A DNA stretch of 64,000 bases from Sporomusa sp. KB1. Lineage in GTDB: Bacteria > Bacillota > Negativicutes > Sporomusales > Sporomusaceae. The stretch spans positions 3,913,546-3,977,545 of the forward strand of contig NZ_VLKC01000002.1 of the NCBI RefSeq assembly GCF_007830295.1. Reading direction: 5' to 3'. The notes under the pieces are model-generated. The model worked only from the letters and a program-made list of their open reading frames with translations, searched no databases and had not been told where the DNA came from. Shown piece by piece: positions 17,517 to 26,540 of this stretch; the first letter of the stretch is position 1, and each line of letters begins with the position of its first letter. Made by a program: the position numbers and the translations under genes.

Positions 17517-18341
17517 GTGTTACCAAAAATAGGTTTGGCGTTAGGATCTGGCGGTTTACGGGGGATTGCGCATATTGGGGTGTTAAAGGTACTCAGAAAT
17601 CATCAGATACCGATAGATTATATTGCTGGTTGTAGTATTGGCAGCTTGATTGGCGCGCTATATGCCGCAGGGCTTGACCCGGAAACTATCCTGAAATTAG
17701 CCAAAAACTTAAAAAAACGTCACTGGTTAGATTTTGTAATCCCTCAGATGGGGATTGTTGCCGGTGAACGGGCGCTAGCGACAATTCGTTTATTAACAAA
17801 ACAAAAGACGTTTGCAGACTTAAAAACTCCGCTTGCAATTGTTGCAACCGAACTAAACAGTGGACAGGAAGTTGTCTTCACCGAAGGAGATGTCGCCAAG
17901 GCGGTAAGGGCTAGTATTTCTGTACCGGGAGTGTTTATTCCCTTCGCTATTGATGATGTACTTTTCATAGATGGTGCAGTTATCAATCCGACCCCTATTG
18001 ATACGGTGAGGAATATGGGCGCAGATGTTGTGATTGCTGTTGATTTGGCGCATGCAGGTACGGTATGCAATATTAGCAACATGTTTGATGTAATCATTCA
18101 ATCCATTGATATTATGGAACGAGAATTATGCAGGCAGCGCCAACCTCATTGTGATATTCTTATTCAGCCTGATGTGGGCAACCTGTCACCCAGTTCTTTT
18201 GATGCAATGGATGAGTGTGCTTTAGCAGGAGAATTGGCTGCTGAAGCAGTCATTCCGGAAATTAAGAAATTTTTGTCTAGCCAGGAATATAGTGCGGCGA
18301 AGTCTGATAATCCTGACCACCTGATCGCCACTGATCATTAG
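17517..18341 (+). CDS. Patatin-like phospholipase (YlbK/RssA type)
   Basis: 274 residues. Oxyanion loop LGSGGLRGIAHIG at the start, nucleophile Ser40 in GCSIGS and the partner Asp in FIDGAVINPTP complete the Ser-Asp dyad. Start GTG 17517 follows GGAGGAGGATAAATT. Expected to be a cytosolic acyl hydrolase; natural lipid unknown. Its last 65 bases overlap the 3' end of the convergent tmcAL gene, which is unusual. Confidence 0.9.
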   Translation: MLPKIGLALGSGGLRGIAHIGVLKVLRNHQIPIDYIAGCSIGSLIGALYAAGLDPETILKLAKNLKKRHWLDFVIPQMGIVAGERALATIRLLTKQKTFADLKTPLAIVATELNSGQEVVFTEGDVAKAVRASISVPGVFIPFAIDDVLFIDGAVINPTPIDTVRNMGADVVIAVDLAHAGTVCNISNMFDVIIQSIDIMERELCRQRQPHCDILIQPDVGNLSPSSFDAMDECALAGELAAEAVIPEIKKFLSSQEYSAAKSDNPDHLIATDH

Positions 18342-19530
18342 GTGATCCAAGTACATAGGTATCTGTTGTCACAATGTCATAAGCCAACATAGCTTGCAAA
18401 GGCGGTAAGTTGCTATGTTGCCGCTGCTTACTAGTGAGGAACTGAGATGTTTTTGTTATTATAGGCACAGTAGCTTGTTTACTGATTTCTTTTAGTAGTT
18501 TTCGCCCATTGCGGTTAAATGCCAGTACGCGAGCATAGAGTGGGCCTAACTGGTCAAATTGTGTAAGCTTATCTTTGGTTATCCCTAACAGCGCATAGAT
18601 AATAATTCGTTGTAAGCGGGTTAATGTGTAGCGCTTGCTTTTGCTATAAAGTAGTAATTCTTGAACCGTTGTTGCCTTAAGGGCAGCCTCGCTTATTCTA
18701 TTGTGCAGTCCTTCGGTAACCTCTGGTAAAGCAGCCAGCTCATTAAGGCTCATAGTCCTGAGTTTTGCCAAAATCATGTTGCTGAAGGCCTGTAATGTAA
18801 CCGGCACTCTGCCAATCGAAACTAAATAATTAATTTGGCTGGCACACACTGGCGGCAGTGATTTCCAGGCCATACTGCCGGGAGAAAGCGTGCTGCTTTC
18901 TAAAAGGGCTGTTCTAACGGCAGTGGCACTGGCAATAGTAGCGGTAACCTGATTATCATGATAATTTGCACCCAAGCGTTGTATCGGCAGAGGTTTAAGC
19001 TGAGGAGCATAGGCTGTGATTGCCCGTAAGTATTCGATGGCTAAAAGGTTATTTGGGGTTTGCAGCAGACTTGCTGCAACACCTGATTCTGTCGATAGTG
19101 CTGCCGCCAGGCTGGCGGCATAGGTTTGACCTGTTTTCATTTGTTGGCGCATCCTGTCGATAACATCTTGGTTATTTAAACCATTGGCGACCGAAGTCAG
19201 CAGAGATAAGTCTGGCGTTTCCGTTCCAAAGCAGACATGGCTGACAACTCCCAGACGACTGAGCAGCTGAATACCTCCTGTTGCAAAGTATTGTGCGCTG
19301 CGTACAGAAAAGACGGTAGGCAGTTCGATTATCAAATCAGCACCGGCCTGAACGGCCATCGCCGCTCGTGACCATTTATCAGCTATTGCCGGTTCGCCGC
19401 GTTGTAAAAAGTTACCGCTCATAATACCAATAGCGAATTGTGCGCCGGAAATTCGTTTCGCTTCGTTCAAATGCCATAAATGCCCATTATGGAAAGGATT
19501 ATACTCAACGATCATACCTACTGTGTTCAT
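18277..19530 (-). CDS. tmcAL: tRNA(Met) cytidine acetate ligase (YlbM)
   Basis: 417 residues. N-terminal nucleotidyltransferase fold with VEYNPFHNGHLWHL (HNGH motif) and the IMSGNFLQRGEPAI and DLIIELPTVFSV segments that define YlbM/TmcAL, which acetylates C34 of elongator tRNA-Met using acetate and ATP. Start ATG 19530 after GGGTGAAGTG. It is divergent from ackA, which uses the same small substrate acetate. Confidence 0.93.
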   Translation of the reverse strand: MNTVGMIVEYNPFHNGHLWHLNEAKRISGAQFAIGIMSGNFLQRGEPAIADKWSRAAMAVQAGADLIIELPTVFSVRSAQYFATGGIQLLSRLGVVSHVCFGTETPDLSLLTSVANGLNNQDVIDRMRQQMKTGQTYAASLAAALSTESGVAASLLQTPNNLLAIEYLRAITAYAPQLKPLPIQRLGANYHDNQVTATIASATAVRTALLESSTLSPGSMAWKSLPPVCASQINYLVSIGRVPVTLQAFSNMILAKLRTMSLNELAALPEVTEGLHNRISEAALKATTVQELLLYSKSKRYTLTRLQRIIIYALLGITKDKLTQFDQLGPLYARVLAFNRNGRKLLKEISKQATVPIITKTSQFLTSKQRQHSNLPPLQAMLAYDIVTTDTYVLGSPNDQWRSGGQDYQTSPHYIPG

Positions 19531-19705
19531 TACACTTCACCCTATGTTATTTTACCCTATATTCGCTATTTGTGAAATTTTTTATTAAATAATGTTCCTG
19601 AATGAAGGGAAAATTAGTCAGGCGTCGAAAACATAAAAATTGGTTAGTAGATCAAGAAGAAAATTGATTGCTACTATGTACCCCAAAAATAAGGAGGATT
19701 TTGCT

Positions 19706-20908
19706 GTGAAAGTTTTAGTTGTTAACTGTGGAAGTTCTTCGATTAAGTATCAGCTAGTTAATATGAATGATGAGTCCGTTTTGGCTAAGGGTTTAGTTGA
19801 GCGTATTGGTTTAGACGGTTCGGTATTAACTCATCAACCGGAAGGTAAAGACAAAGTAATTATTAATGCTGATATCAGCGATCATAGTATTGGTATCAAA
19901 CTAGTTATTGAGGCGTTAACTGATGCTAAACATGGTGTAATTGCCAGCATGAAAGAAATTGCCGCTGTTGGTCACCGGGTTGTTCATGGTGGAGAAAAAT
20001 TCGCCGATTCCGTATTAATTACGCCTGATGTTATGAAAGCTTTGGAAGAGTGTATTGAAATGGCACCGCTGCATAATCCGCCTAACATTATGGGGATAAA
20101 TGCCTGCTCCAAAATTATGCCCGGTGTTCCGCAGGTGGCTGTTTTTGATACTGCTTTCCATCAAACAATGCCTAAAGAGGCGTTCCTTTACGCTATTCCC
20201 TATGAAGCGTACGAGAAATATGGCGTTAGACGGTATGGCTTCCATGGAACATCCCACAAATTTGTGTCGCAACAAGTGGCTGAGCTTATGGGCAAAAAAT
20301 TATCCGATTTGCGCATAATCACTTGCCACTTGGGAAATGGTGCCAGTATTGCAGCTATTAAAAATGGTAAATGTATTGATACCAGCATGGGATTTACTCC
20401 GCTTGACGGTCTTGTAATGGGAACTCGCAGCGGTGGTCTTGATCCAGCTATTCTTCCTTTCCTGATGAAAAAAGAAAAAATGACTGCCGAGCAGATAGAT
20501 AACTATCTGAATAAAAAATCGGGTGTACTTGGTGTTTCTGGTGTATCCAGCGATTTCCGTGATATTGAAGAAGCCGCTAATACAGGTAATGAACGGGCGG
20601 CTCTGGCCCTTGACATGTTTGCTTATAGAGTTCGTAAATATGTTGGTTCCTATGTTGCTGCTATGGGTGGCGTTGATGTTATTGTATTTACTGCTGGTCT
20701 TGGCGAAAACTCGATTACTATGCGCGAGAAAATTTGTAATGGTCTTGAATATTTGGGCACTAGCATCGACCCTGCCAAAAACAATATTCGGGGCAAAGCG
20801 CAAGAAATCAGTGCCGACGGTTCTGAAGTCAAAGTTTTTGTCATTCCGACCAACGAAGAACTTGTTATCGCCCGCGATACCAAGGCAATTTGCGGCAATC
20901 TTGCATAA
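19706..20908 (+). CDS. ackA: Acetate kinase
   Basis: 400 residues from GTG 19706, behind AAGGAGGATTTTGCT; an earlier frame start at 19640 has no support. VLVVNCGSSSIKYQL is the N-terminal phosphate-binding strand, HRVVHGGE and FHGTSH the substrate contacts, TCHLGNGAS and GTRSGGLDP the active-site Arg/His loops. Makes ATP from acetyl phosphate. No pta gene is next to it; it stands alone with a terminator. Confidence 0.97.
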   Translation: MKVLVVNCGSSSIKYQLVNMNDESVLAKGLVERIGLDGSVLTHQPEGKDKVIINADISDHSIGIKLVIEALTDAKHGVIASMKEIAAVGHRVVHGGEKFADSVLITPDVMKALEECIEMAPLHNPPNIMGINACSKIMPGVPQVAVFDTAFHQTMPKEAFLYAIPYEAYEKYGVRRYGFHGTSHKFVSQQVAELMGKKLSDLRIITCHLGNGASIAAIKNGKCIDTSMGFTPLDGLVMGTRSGGLDPAILPFLMKKEKMTAEQIDNYLNKKSGVLGVSGVSSDFRDIEEAANTGNERAALALDMFAYRVRKYVGSYVAAMGGVDVIVFTAGLGENSITMREKICNGLEYLGTSIDPAKNNIRGKAQEISADGSEVKVFVIPTNEELVIARDTKAICGNLA

Positions 20909-20933
20909 CTGCTAAAGAGTCTTCGCAGGATAG

Positions 20934-20962
20934 GCAGGGGACATTTCGTTCCCTGCTTTGTT
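20934..20962 (+). terminator. Terminator of ackA
   Basis: GCAGGGGA / TTCCCTGC stem followed by TTTGTTT. Confidence 0.7.
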
Positions 20963-21008
20963 TATTCCAACAAAGCATAGTTTTCTTAAAAACAGGATAA
21001 AGAAACAT

Positions 21009-21050
21009 CGGCTTGCGCTGTCACCAAAGGCTCGGCGCAAGCCGTGTTTT
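21009..21050 (+). terminator. Second hairpin before the yceD promoter
   Basis: Perfect 10-bp GC-rich arms CGGCTTGCGC / GCGCAAGCCG with a 16-base loop and TGTTTT after it; likely insulates the next unit. Confidence 0.6.
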
Positions 21051-21059
21051 CTATATTTC

Positions 21060-21088
21060 TTGACAAACATTCGGCGTGTCGATATAAT
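21060..21088 (+). promoter_or_regulatory. Consensus sigma-A promoter for yceD-rpmF
   Basis: TTGACA, exact 17-base spacer, TATAAT. The start point would fall near 21095, leaving a very short leader before ATG 21111. Confidence 0.9.
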
Positions 21089-21110
21089 AGATGAAGGTTG
21101 GTGGAAAATG

Positions 21111-21626
21111 ATGAAAATTAATATAGCTCAACTCAAAAAAGAGCTTGGCAGTACCCAATCTTTTTCTTTTAGAACTTCAGCCGAAGAACTAGGTCTTGGT
21201 AAAGAGCAGCTTTTTTTGTCAGAGCCTGTAATAGTTGAAGGGCTGGTTACCAATAAAGGAATAGTTTTTGAGGTAACTGGCGAAATTAATACTCGCTTAA
21301 AGCAATGCTGTAGCCGTTGTCTGGAAGAGATGGTTACCTCACTTACTGCTATGTTTAGTGAAGAATACCGCGAAGTTGATTTCAAAGAATCAAGAGATGT
21401 TTCAGATTCGGAAATTGACTACTTTAAAGGCGATGAAATTGATATTACTGACCTTGTTCGCGAAACTCTTTTGTTGGCCGAGCCTATTAAACCGGTGTGC
21501 AGCGAGACTTGTCGCGGCTTATGCCCCAAGTGCGGAGTCAACCTAAACTTAAATACCTGCGGCTGCAACCTAGTTAAAACTGATCCAAGGCTTGCGGTTT
21601 TAGAAAAACTCTTGTCGAAGGACTGA
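21111..21626 (+). CDS. YceD/DUF177 family protein (YlbN)
   Basis: 171 residues from ATG 21111 (GGTGG six bases before). It has the DUF177 layout with Cys pairs CCSRC near the middle and CSETCRGLCPKCG near the C-terminus, a probable zinc site. In bacteria this gene sits directly before rpmF and its product influences large-subunit rRNA. The same order is seen here. Confidence 0.9.
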   Translation: MKINIAQLKKELGSTQSFSFRTSAEELGLGKEQLFLSEPVIVEGLVTNKGIVFEVTGEINTRLKQCCSRCLEEMVTSLTAMFSEEYREVDFKESRDVSDSEIDYFKGDEIDITDLVRETLLLAEPIKPVCSETCRGLCPKCGVNLNLNTCGCNLVKTDPRLAVLEKLLSKD

Positions 21627-21667
21627 GATATGCAGGTTAGCCAATTTTGTTAAGGAGGTGGAAACAA

Positions 21668-21844
21668 ATGGCAGTACCTAAGCGCAAAATGTCCAAAGCC
21701 CGCCGTGATAAGCGTCGTGCTAATTGGAAACTTACTATTCCTGGATTAGTAGAATGCCCCCAATGTCACGAAAAGAAAATGCCTCACCGTGTTTGTCCTG
21801 AATGTGGTCATTATAATGGTAAAGTTGTGGTTCAAGCAGAATAA
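21668..21844 (+). CDS. rpmF: 50S ribosomal protein L32
   Basis: 58 residues, starts MAVPKRKMSKARRDKRRA, with a four-Cys zinc site (CPQCHEKK then CPECGHYN), the Zn-dependent C+ form of L32. AAGGAGGTGGAAACAA precedes ATG 21668. Confidence 0.97.
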   Translation: MAVPKRKMSKARRDKRRANWKLTIPGLVECPQCHEKKMPHRVCPECGHYNGKVVVQAE

Positions 21845-21855
21845 AAAAATAAGCA

Positions 21856-21902
21856 GTGAGCAAGATAAAAGACGATCAATTTTATCTTGCTCACTTTTTT
21901 TG
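21856..21902 (+). terminator. Terminator of yceD-rpmF
   Basis: Perfect 15-bp stem GTGAGCAAGATAAAA and its complement, then seven T. It separates rpmF from fapR. Confidence 0.92.
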
Positions 21903-21981
21903 CTTGCATAATTAGTAGTAACTAGCTATAATTAATGCTAGCATATGGTATTAAAACTTGTTGATAAAACTAGGTGATGTT

Positions 21982-22551
21982 ATGGCGCGAATTCAAAAAA
22001 AAATACGTCAGGAGCATTTGCAAGAAAAGCTGATAAACACACCTTTTCTTACTGATGAGGAATTGGCTGCACATTTGAATGTTAGTGTGCAAACTATCCG
22101 GCTTGACAGGCTGGAACTTGGTATACCCGAACTTAGGGAGCGTACTAAGCTAATGGCGGAAGAAGCACGAAACAAGCTCAAGTCTATTTCCAGTGCTGAT
22201 GTCGTTGGTGAACTGATTGATCTTGAACTAGGCAGATCAGGTATATCGCTAATGACAGTAACACCTGACATGGTATTTGAAAAAACAAAAGTTGCACGGG
22301 GACATTATGTTTTTGCCCAGGCCAATTCGTTAGCACTAGCAATTATTGATGCACCCATAGCTGTTACTGGGGTCGCAAATGTCAAATATAAGATTGCAGT
22401 ACATGAAAGCGAAAAACTGGTAGCTAAAGCTGAAATTATAAAAAAAAGAGGCAATAAATATTTTATTTGGGTAAAAACTAGAAATGATAAACAGGAAGTA
22501 TTTCGTGCCAAATTTATTATGGTATCGCTTGAAGCTGATTTGCATAAATAG
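21982..22551 (+). CDS. fapR: Fatty acid and phospholipid biosynthesis regulator FapR
   Basis: 189 residues from ATG 21982 with TAGGTGATG upstream. N-terminal helix-turn-helix (FLTDEELAAHLNVSVQTIRLDRLELGIPELRER) and a C-terminal hot-dog fold (from about 90) that binds malonyl-CoA. It represses plsX and fab genes until malonyl-CoA rises. It is the first gene of the fab unit, so it should control its own operon. A TTAGTAGTAACTAG segment at 21912-21925 could be part of its operator (weak). Confidence 0.92.
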   Translation: MARIQKKIRQEHLQEKLINTPFLTDEELAAHLNVSVQTIRLDRLELGIPELRERTKLMAEEARNKLKSISSADVVGELIDLELGRSGISLMTVTPDMVFEKTKVARGHYVFAQANSLALAIIDAPIAVTGVANVKYKIAVHESEKLVAKAEIIKKRGNKYFIWVKTRNDKQEVFRAKFIMVSLEADLHK

Positions 22552-22603
22552 CAATAAAGATTAATAGTTTGTATTTTGTCAGTTGTGTGAGGGGAGATAC
22601 CGA

Positions 22604-23629
22604 ATGAGGGTTGCCGTTGATGCTATGGGTGGAGATTATGGGCCTGACGAGATTGTTCTAGGCGCATTTCAAGCTGCTCAGGAATATGAACAAGAAGGCA
22701 TTGAAATTGTTTTAGTCGGCGACCAAGCTCAAATTATTCAAGCGCTTGACCGTCATGGTAAGTGGAAAGAGAGAAATATTACTGTTCAGCATGCCAGTGA
22801 AGTTATTGATATGCACGATTCACCGGGCGCCGCTGTAAGAAAAAAAAAGGATGCCTCAGTAGTTGTTGCCACTGGATTAGTGAAACAAGGACATTGTGAT
22901 GTAGTAATATCAGCTGGCAGTACTGGTGGTGCAGTGGCGGCTGCTTTATTTGGATTAGGCCGCATAAAAGGTATTGAGCGGCCGGCTATTGCGACACCGA
23001 TACCTAACCTTATTGGTACAACTGTTCTTTTAGATTCAGGGGCCAATGTTGATAGCAAACCCAAGCATTTGGTGCAAAATGCTATTATGGGATCTATTTA
23101 TGCTGAGTATGTACTTAACATTCCAAGGCCGAGGGTAGGTCTTTTAAATATTGGTGAAGAAGAAAGCAAAGGGAATGAACAAGCTTTTACTACATATCCA
23201 CTATTAACACAGCTTAATAGTGTAAATTTCATTGGTAATGTTGAAGGGCGAGACATTCCGAAAGGAACTGTCGATGTTGTGGTTTGCGATGGGTTTGTAG
23301 GGAATATAGTCTTAAAGTTTGGTGAAGGCTTAGCTAGTGCTATCTTGCAATTGCTTAAACAATCAATCAAGTCCAGCAGCCTTTGGACAAAAATGGCTGC
23401 TATGCTTATAATGCCTACTTTGAAGGGACTAAAGAAAAAGCTTGATTATGCCGAATATGGCGGTGCGCCGCTTTTAGGTGTTAACGGTGGCTTTATTATT
23501 TGTCATGGCAGCTCGCGGGCAAAGGCGATAAAGAGTGCGATTAGAGTAGCTAAAGAATTTACCGAACAAGAAGTTGTTGCCCATATTCGCGAAACCATTG
23601 CTAAAGAGGGGATTGTGACTAATGAGTGA
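22604..23629 (+). CDS. plsX: Phosphate acyltransferase PlsX
   Basis: 341 residues from ATG 22604, GAGGGGAGA upstream. VAVDAMGGDYGP at the N-terminus, SAGSTGGAVAAALFGLGRI and the C-terminal YGGAPLLGVNG segment are diagnostic. Makes acyl-phosphate from acyl-ACP for membrane lipid synthesis. Overlaps fabH by 8 bases. Confidence 0.96.
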   Translation: MRVAVDAMGGDYGPDEIVLGAFQAAQEYEQEGIEIVLVGDQAQIIQALDRHGKWKERNITVQHASEVIDMHDSPGAAVRKKKDASVVVATGLVKQGHCDVVISAGSTGGAVAAALFGLGRIKGIERPAIATPIPNLIGTTVLLDSGANVDSKPKHLVQNAIMGSIYAEYVLNIPRPRVGLLNIGEEESKGNEQAFTTYPLLTQLNSVNFIGNVEGRDIPKGTVDVVVCDGFVGNIVLKFGEGLASAILQLLKQSIKSSSLWTKMAAMLIMPTLKGLKKKLDYAEYGGAPLLGVNGGFIICHGSSRAKAIKSAIRVAKEFTEQEVVAHIRETIAKEGIVTNE

Positions 23630-24635
23630 AAATAAAGCAGTTGGTATTATAGGTATTGGTACTTATGTACCTGATAAGATAGTAACAAATAAAGATTTAG
23701 AAAGCATTGTAGAAACTTCTGATGAATGGATTGTCGATCGAACTGGTATTCGTGAGCGGCGAATAGCTGCTGCTGATATCGCAACCTCAGATCTAGCCAG
23801 CCAGGCGGCACAAAGAGCTCTTGATGATGCTGGTGTTACTGCCGAAGAAATTGATCTTATTATTGTTGCTTCAGCTACACCGGATATGTTTTTTCCGTCT
23901 ACAGCTTGTTTGGTACAGGCCAATATCAAGGCTACTAACGCTGCTGCTTTTGATTTGGCAGCAGGATGTTCCGGATTTGTATATGCAATGGTAACCGGCA
24001 GTCAATTTATTAAGACCGGTTTATATAAAAAGGTATTAGTTATTGGTGCTGAAACCCTTTCTAAAATACTGGACTGGACAGATCGCAATACCTGTGTTTT
24101 GTTTGGGGATGGCGCTGGTGCGGCCGTACTGGCTGAGACGGCACCAGGCTATGGTATTTTAGCCTCACAGCTAGGGGCTGATGGTGCAGGTGGCGATTTG
24201 TTAAAGCTTCCTGCTGGTGGTTCACGTAATCCGGCAACAGATGAAACTGTCTCACAAAGAATGCACTTTATTCATATGAGTGGTAATGAAGTATTTAAAT
24301 TTGCCATTAAAATAATGGGGGAAGCTGCTACTAAGACTTTGGAGGCGGCTGGTCTTAGTACTGACGATATTGATTGTTTAATCCCCCACCAGGCCAATAT
24401 TCGTATAATCCAGTCGGCGGCGAAACGGCTTAAATTGCCGATGGACAAAGTTATAGTCAATGTTGATAAATATGGCAATACCTCGGCTGCATCTATTCCC
24501 ATTGCGCTGGAAGAGGCTGTACATAGTGGCAAAATCAAACAAGGTGATCATGTCGTGCTTGTTGGCTTTGGTGCTGGATTAACATGGGCATCTGCGGTTA
24601 TGAAATGGGGCAAGGAGGCCAACACTAATTGTTAA
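23622..24635 (+). CDS. fabH: 3-oxoacyl-ACP synthase III (KAS III)
   Basis: 337 residues. Catalytic Cys116 (AAGCSGF), His in LIPHQANIRI and Asn in NVDKYGNTSAAS form the triad. Starts chain synthesis from acetyl-CoA or branched acyl-CoA and malonyl-ACP. Translationally coupled to plsX (8-base overlap) and to the next gene (7-base overlap). Confidence 0.96.
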   Translation: MSENKAVGIIGIGTYVPDKIVTNKDLESIVETSDEWIVDRTGIRERRIAAADIATSDLASQAAQRALDDAGVTAEEIDLIIVASATPDMFFPSTACLVQANIKATNAAAFDLAAGCSGFVYAMVTGSQFIKTGLYKKVLVIGAETLSKILDWTDRNTCVLFGDGAGAAVLAETAPGYGILASQLGADGAGGDLLKLPAGGSRNPATDETVSQRMHFIHMSGNEVFKFAIKIMGEAATKTLEAAGLSTDDIDCLIPHQANIRIIQSAAKRLKLPMDKVIVNVDKYGNTSAASIPIALEEAVHSGKIKQGDHVVLVGFGAGLTWASAVMKWGKEANTNC

Positions 24636-25570
24636 ATAACAAAATTTGCCAGCTGTTAAATATAAAATATCCAATCCTGCAAGGCGGAATGGCTTGGGTA
24701 GCTACAGCTGAATTGGCGGCGGCAGTGTCTAATGCCGGTGGTTTGGGGATAATTGGTGCGGGACATATGCCTCCTGACGCACTTAAAGCAGAGATTGTAA
24801 AAGCCAAAAATTTGACAAACAAGCCTTTTGGTGTCAATATTATGCTCATGTCGCCGTTTGTCAAAGAGGTAATGCAGGTTGTAATTGAGGAACGCGTTGC
24901 CGTTGTTACTACTGGGGCAGGTAATCCGGGAGAATATATCCCAGCCTTAAAGGCAGTAGGAACAAAGATAATTCCTGTTGTTGCCTCCGTAGCGCTTGCC
25001 AAACGATTAGAACGGGTAGGTATTGATGCGATTATTGCTGAAGGAATGGAAAGCGGCGGTCATGTAGGTGAAGTAACAACAATGGCATTAGTGCCATTGG
25101 TCGCTGATGCTGTTACTGTGCCGGTTATTGCTGCCGGCGGCATTGGTGATGCTCGCGGCGTAGTTGCAGCATTAGCTCTGGGAGCTCAAGGTGTTCAGAT
25201 GGGGACGGTGTTTGCAGCTTCAACTGAATGTACTGCTCATCCTAATTATAAGGCGGCCATTATCAAAGCCAAAGAACGTGCTACAGTAGTTACTGGTGCC
25301 ATAACAGGCCATCCTGTTAGAGTTATTGCCAATAAGTTAACCCGTGATTTCGCTGAATTAGAAAAGTGCGGTGCATCAACAGCAGAATTGGAACGTCTGG
25401 GTGCCGGAAAGCTAAAAGCAGCTGTGCGCGACGGTGATGTGGATTATGGTTCAGTAATGATTGGGCAGGTGGCTGGTATGATTACTACTATACGCCCGGT
25501 AAATGAAATTATGCAGGATATAGTTCAGCACATTCCTGAAGTAATGACTGAACTTTCACAGACAATATAG
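24629..25570 (+). CDS. fabK: Enoyl-ACP reductase II, FMN-dependent
   Basis: 313 residues from TTG 24629 (AAGGAGG upstream, inside the end of fabH). NMO/FabK-type TIM barrel: YPILQGGMAWVATAELAAAV, AEGMESGGHVG, and the phosphate loop AAGGIGDARGVVAALALG. It replaces FabI/FabL, of which there is none in the cluster, reducing the enoyl-ACP double bond. Confidence 0.92.
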   Translation: MLNNKICQLLNIKYPILQGGMAWVATAELAAAVSNAGGLGIIGAGHMPPDALKAEIVKAKNLTNKPFGVNIMLMSPFVKEVMQVVIEERVAVVTTGAGNPGEYIPALKAVGTKIIPVVASVALAKRLERVGIDAIIAEGMESGGHVGEVTTMALVPLVADAVTVPVIAAGGIGDARGVVAALALGAQGVQMGTVFAASTECTAHPNYKAAIIKAKERATVVTGAITGHPVRVIANKLTRDFAELEKCGASTAELERLGAGKLKAAVRDGDVDYGSVMIGQVAGMITTIRPVNEIMQDIVQHIPEVMTELSQTI

Positions 25571-25594
25571 ATAGATACATAGGGAGGGAAAGAA

Positions 25595-26539
25595 ATGGGA
25601 AAACTGGCTTTCGTTTTTCCTGGACAAGGTTCTCAAACCGTAGGTATGGGGAAAGGCCTATATGAACAGTTTGAATCGGTTCGGGCCGTATTCAAGTCAG
25701 CCGATGAGGCACTTGGCTTTTCAATTACCGACATGTGTTTTGATGGTCCTGAAGAAGAACTTAAAAAGACATATAATACACAACCAGCTATTTTGACAGT
25801 TAGTGTAGCTTGCTATGAGGTACTAAAGGAACAAGGTATTAAACCGGATATTGTCGCTGGTCATAGCTTGGGAGAATACTCAGCCTTGGTGGCTGCAGGG
25901 GCGTTAGCGTTTACTGATGCTGTGAGGTTGGTAAGAAAACGCGGCCAGTTTATGCAAGAAGCAGTGCCGCTGGGAGAAGGCAGCATGGCAGCTATCCTGG
26001 GACTGGAACGCAGTAAGGTTGTTGAGATTTGTCAGCAAGTGGAAGGCGAACTTGGTGCTGTGCAAGCAGTAAACTTTAATTGCCCAGGTCAAATTGTTAT
26101 CGCCGGTACGACGCAAGCTGTTGATAAAGCGAATGAGTTGTTAAAAGCTGCCGGCGCTAAACGGGCAATATCCTTACCTGTAAGTGCTCCCTTTCACAGT
26201 ACACTCATGCAACCGGCAGCCAAGAAACTGGAAACCGAGCTTGCTCAAGTTAGCATTAAAGATGCACAAATTCCGGTTGTTGTAAATGTTAATGGGCAGA
26301 TTGTAACTCAAGGTGGAAAATTACGGGAATTGCTAGTCAAACAGGCAGCTAGCCCAGTGCTTTGGGAAGACTGTATTGCCCAAATTGTGGATTTTGGCGC
26401 TACTACTTTTGTTGAGGTTGGTCCTGGTAAAGTTCTTACCGGTTTTACTAAGAAGATTGTTAAAGAAATGGCAACCTTGAATATGGAAGATGTGGCTTCT
26501 TGCGAAAAAGTGCTTGATTATTTCAAGGAGGTTCGCTAA
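25595..26539 (+). CDS. fabD: Malonyl-CoA-ACP transacylase
   Basis: 314 residues. PGQGSQTVGMG at the start, nucleophile Ser91 in GHSLGEYS, active-site His in SAPFHSTLM and a conserved QIVIAG region. Loads malonyl groups on ACP. GGGAGGGAAAG precedes ATG 25595. Confidence 0.96.
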   Translation: MGKLAFVFPGQGSQTVGMGKGLYEQFESVRAVFKSADEALGFSITDMCFDGPEEELKKTYNTQPAILTVSVACYEVLKEQGIKPDIVAGHSLGEYSALVAAGALAFTDAVRLVRKRGQFMQEAVPLGEGSMAAILGLERSKVVEICQQVEGELGAVQAVNFNCPGQIVIAGTTQAVDKANELLKAAGAKRAISLPVSAPFHSTLMQPAAKKLETELAQVSIKDAQIPVVVNVNGQIVTQGGKLRELLVKQAASPVLWEDCIAQIVDFGATTFVEVGPGKVLTGFTKKIVKEMATLNMEDVASCEKVLDYFKEVR

Positions 26540-26540
26540 A

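Noticed and set aside
20300..20803. 167-aa antisense frame inside ackA
   Set aside because: Mirrors the highly conserved acetate kinase codons; no start signal.
21912..21945. FapR operator before fapR
   Set aside because: TTAGTAGTAACTAG is only partly like the Bacillus site and the rest of the palindrome is missing; not firm enough to list as a site.
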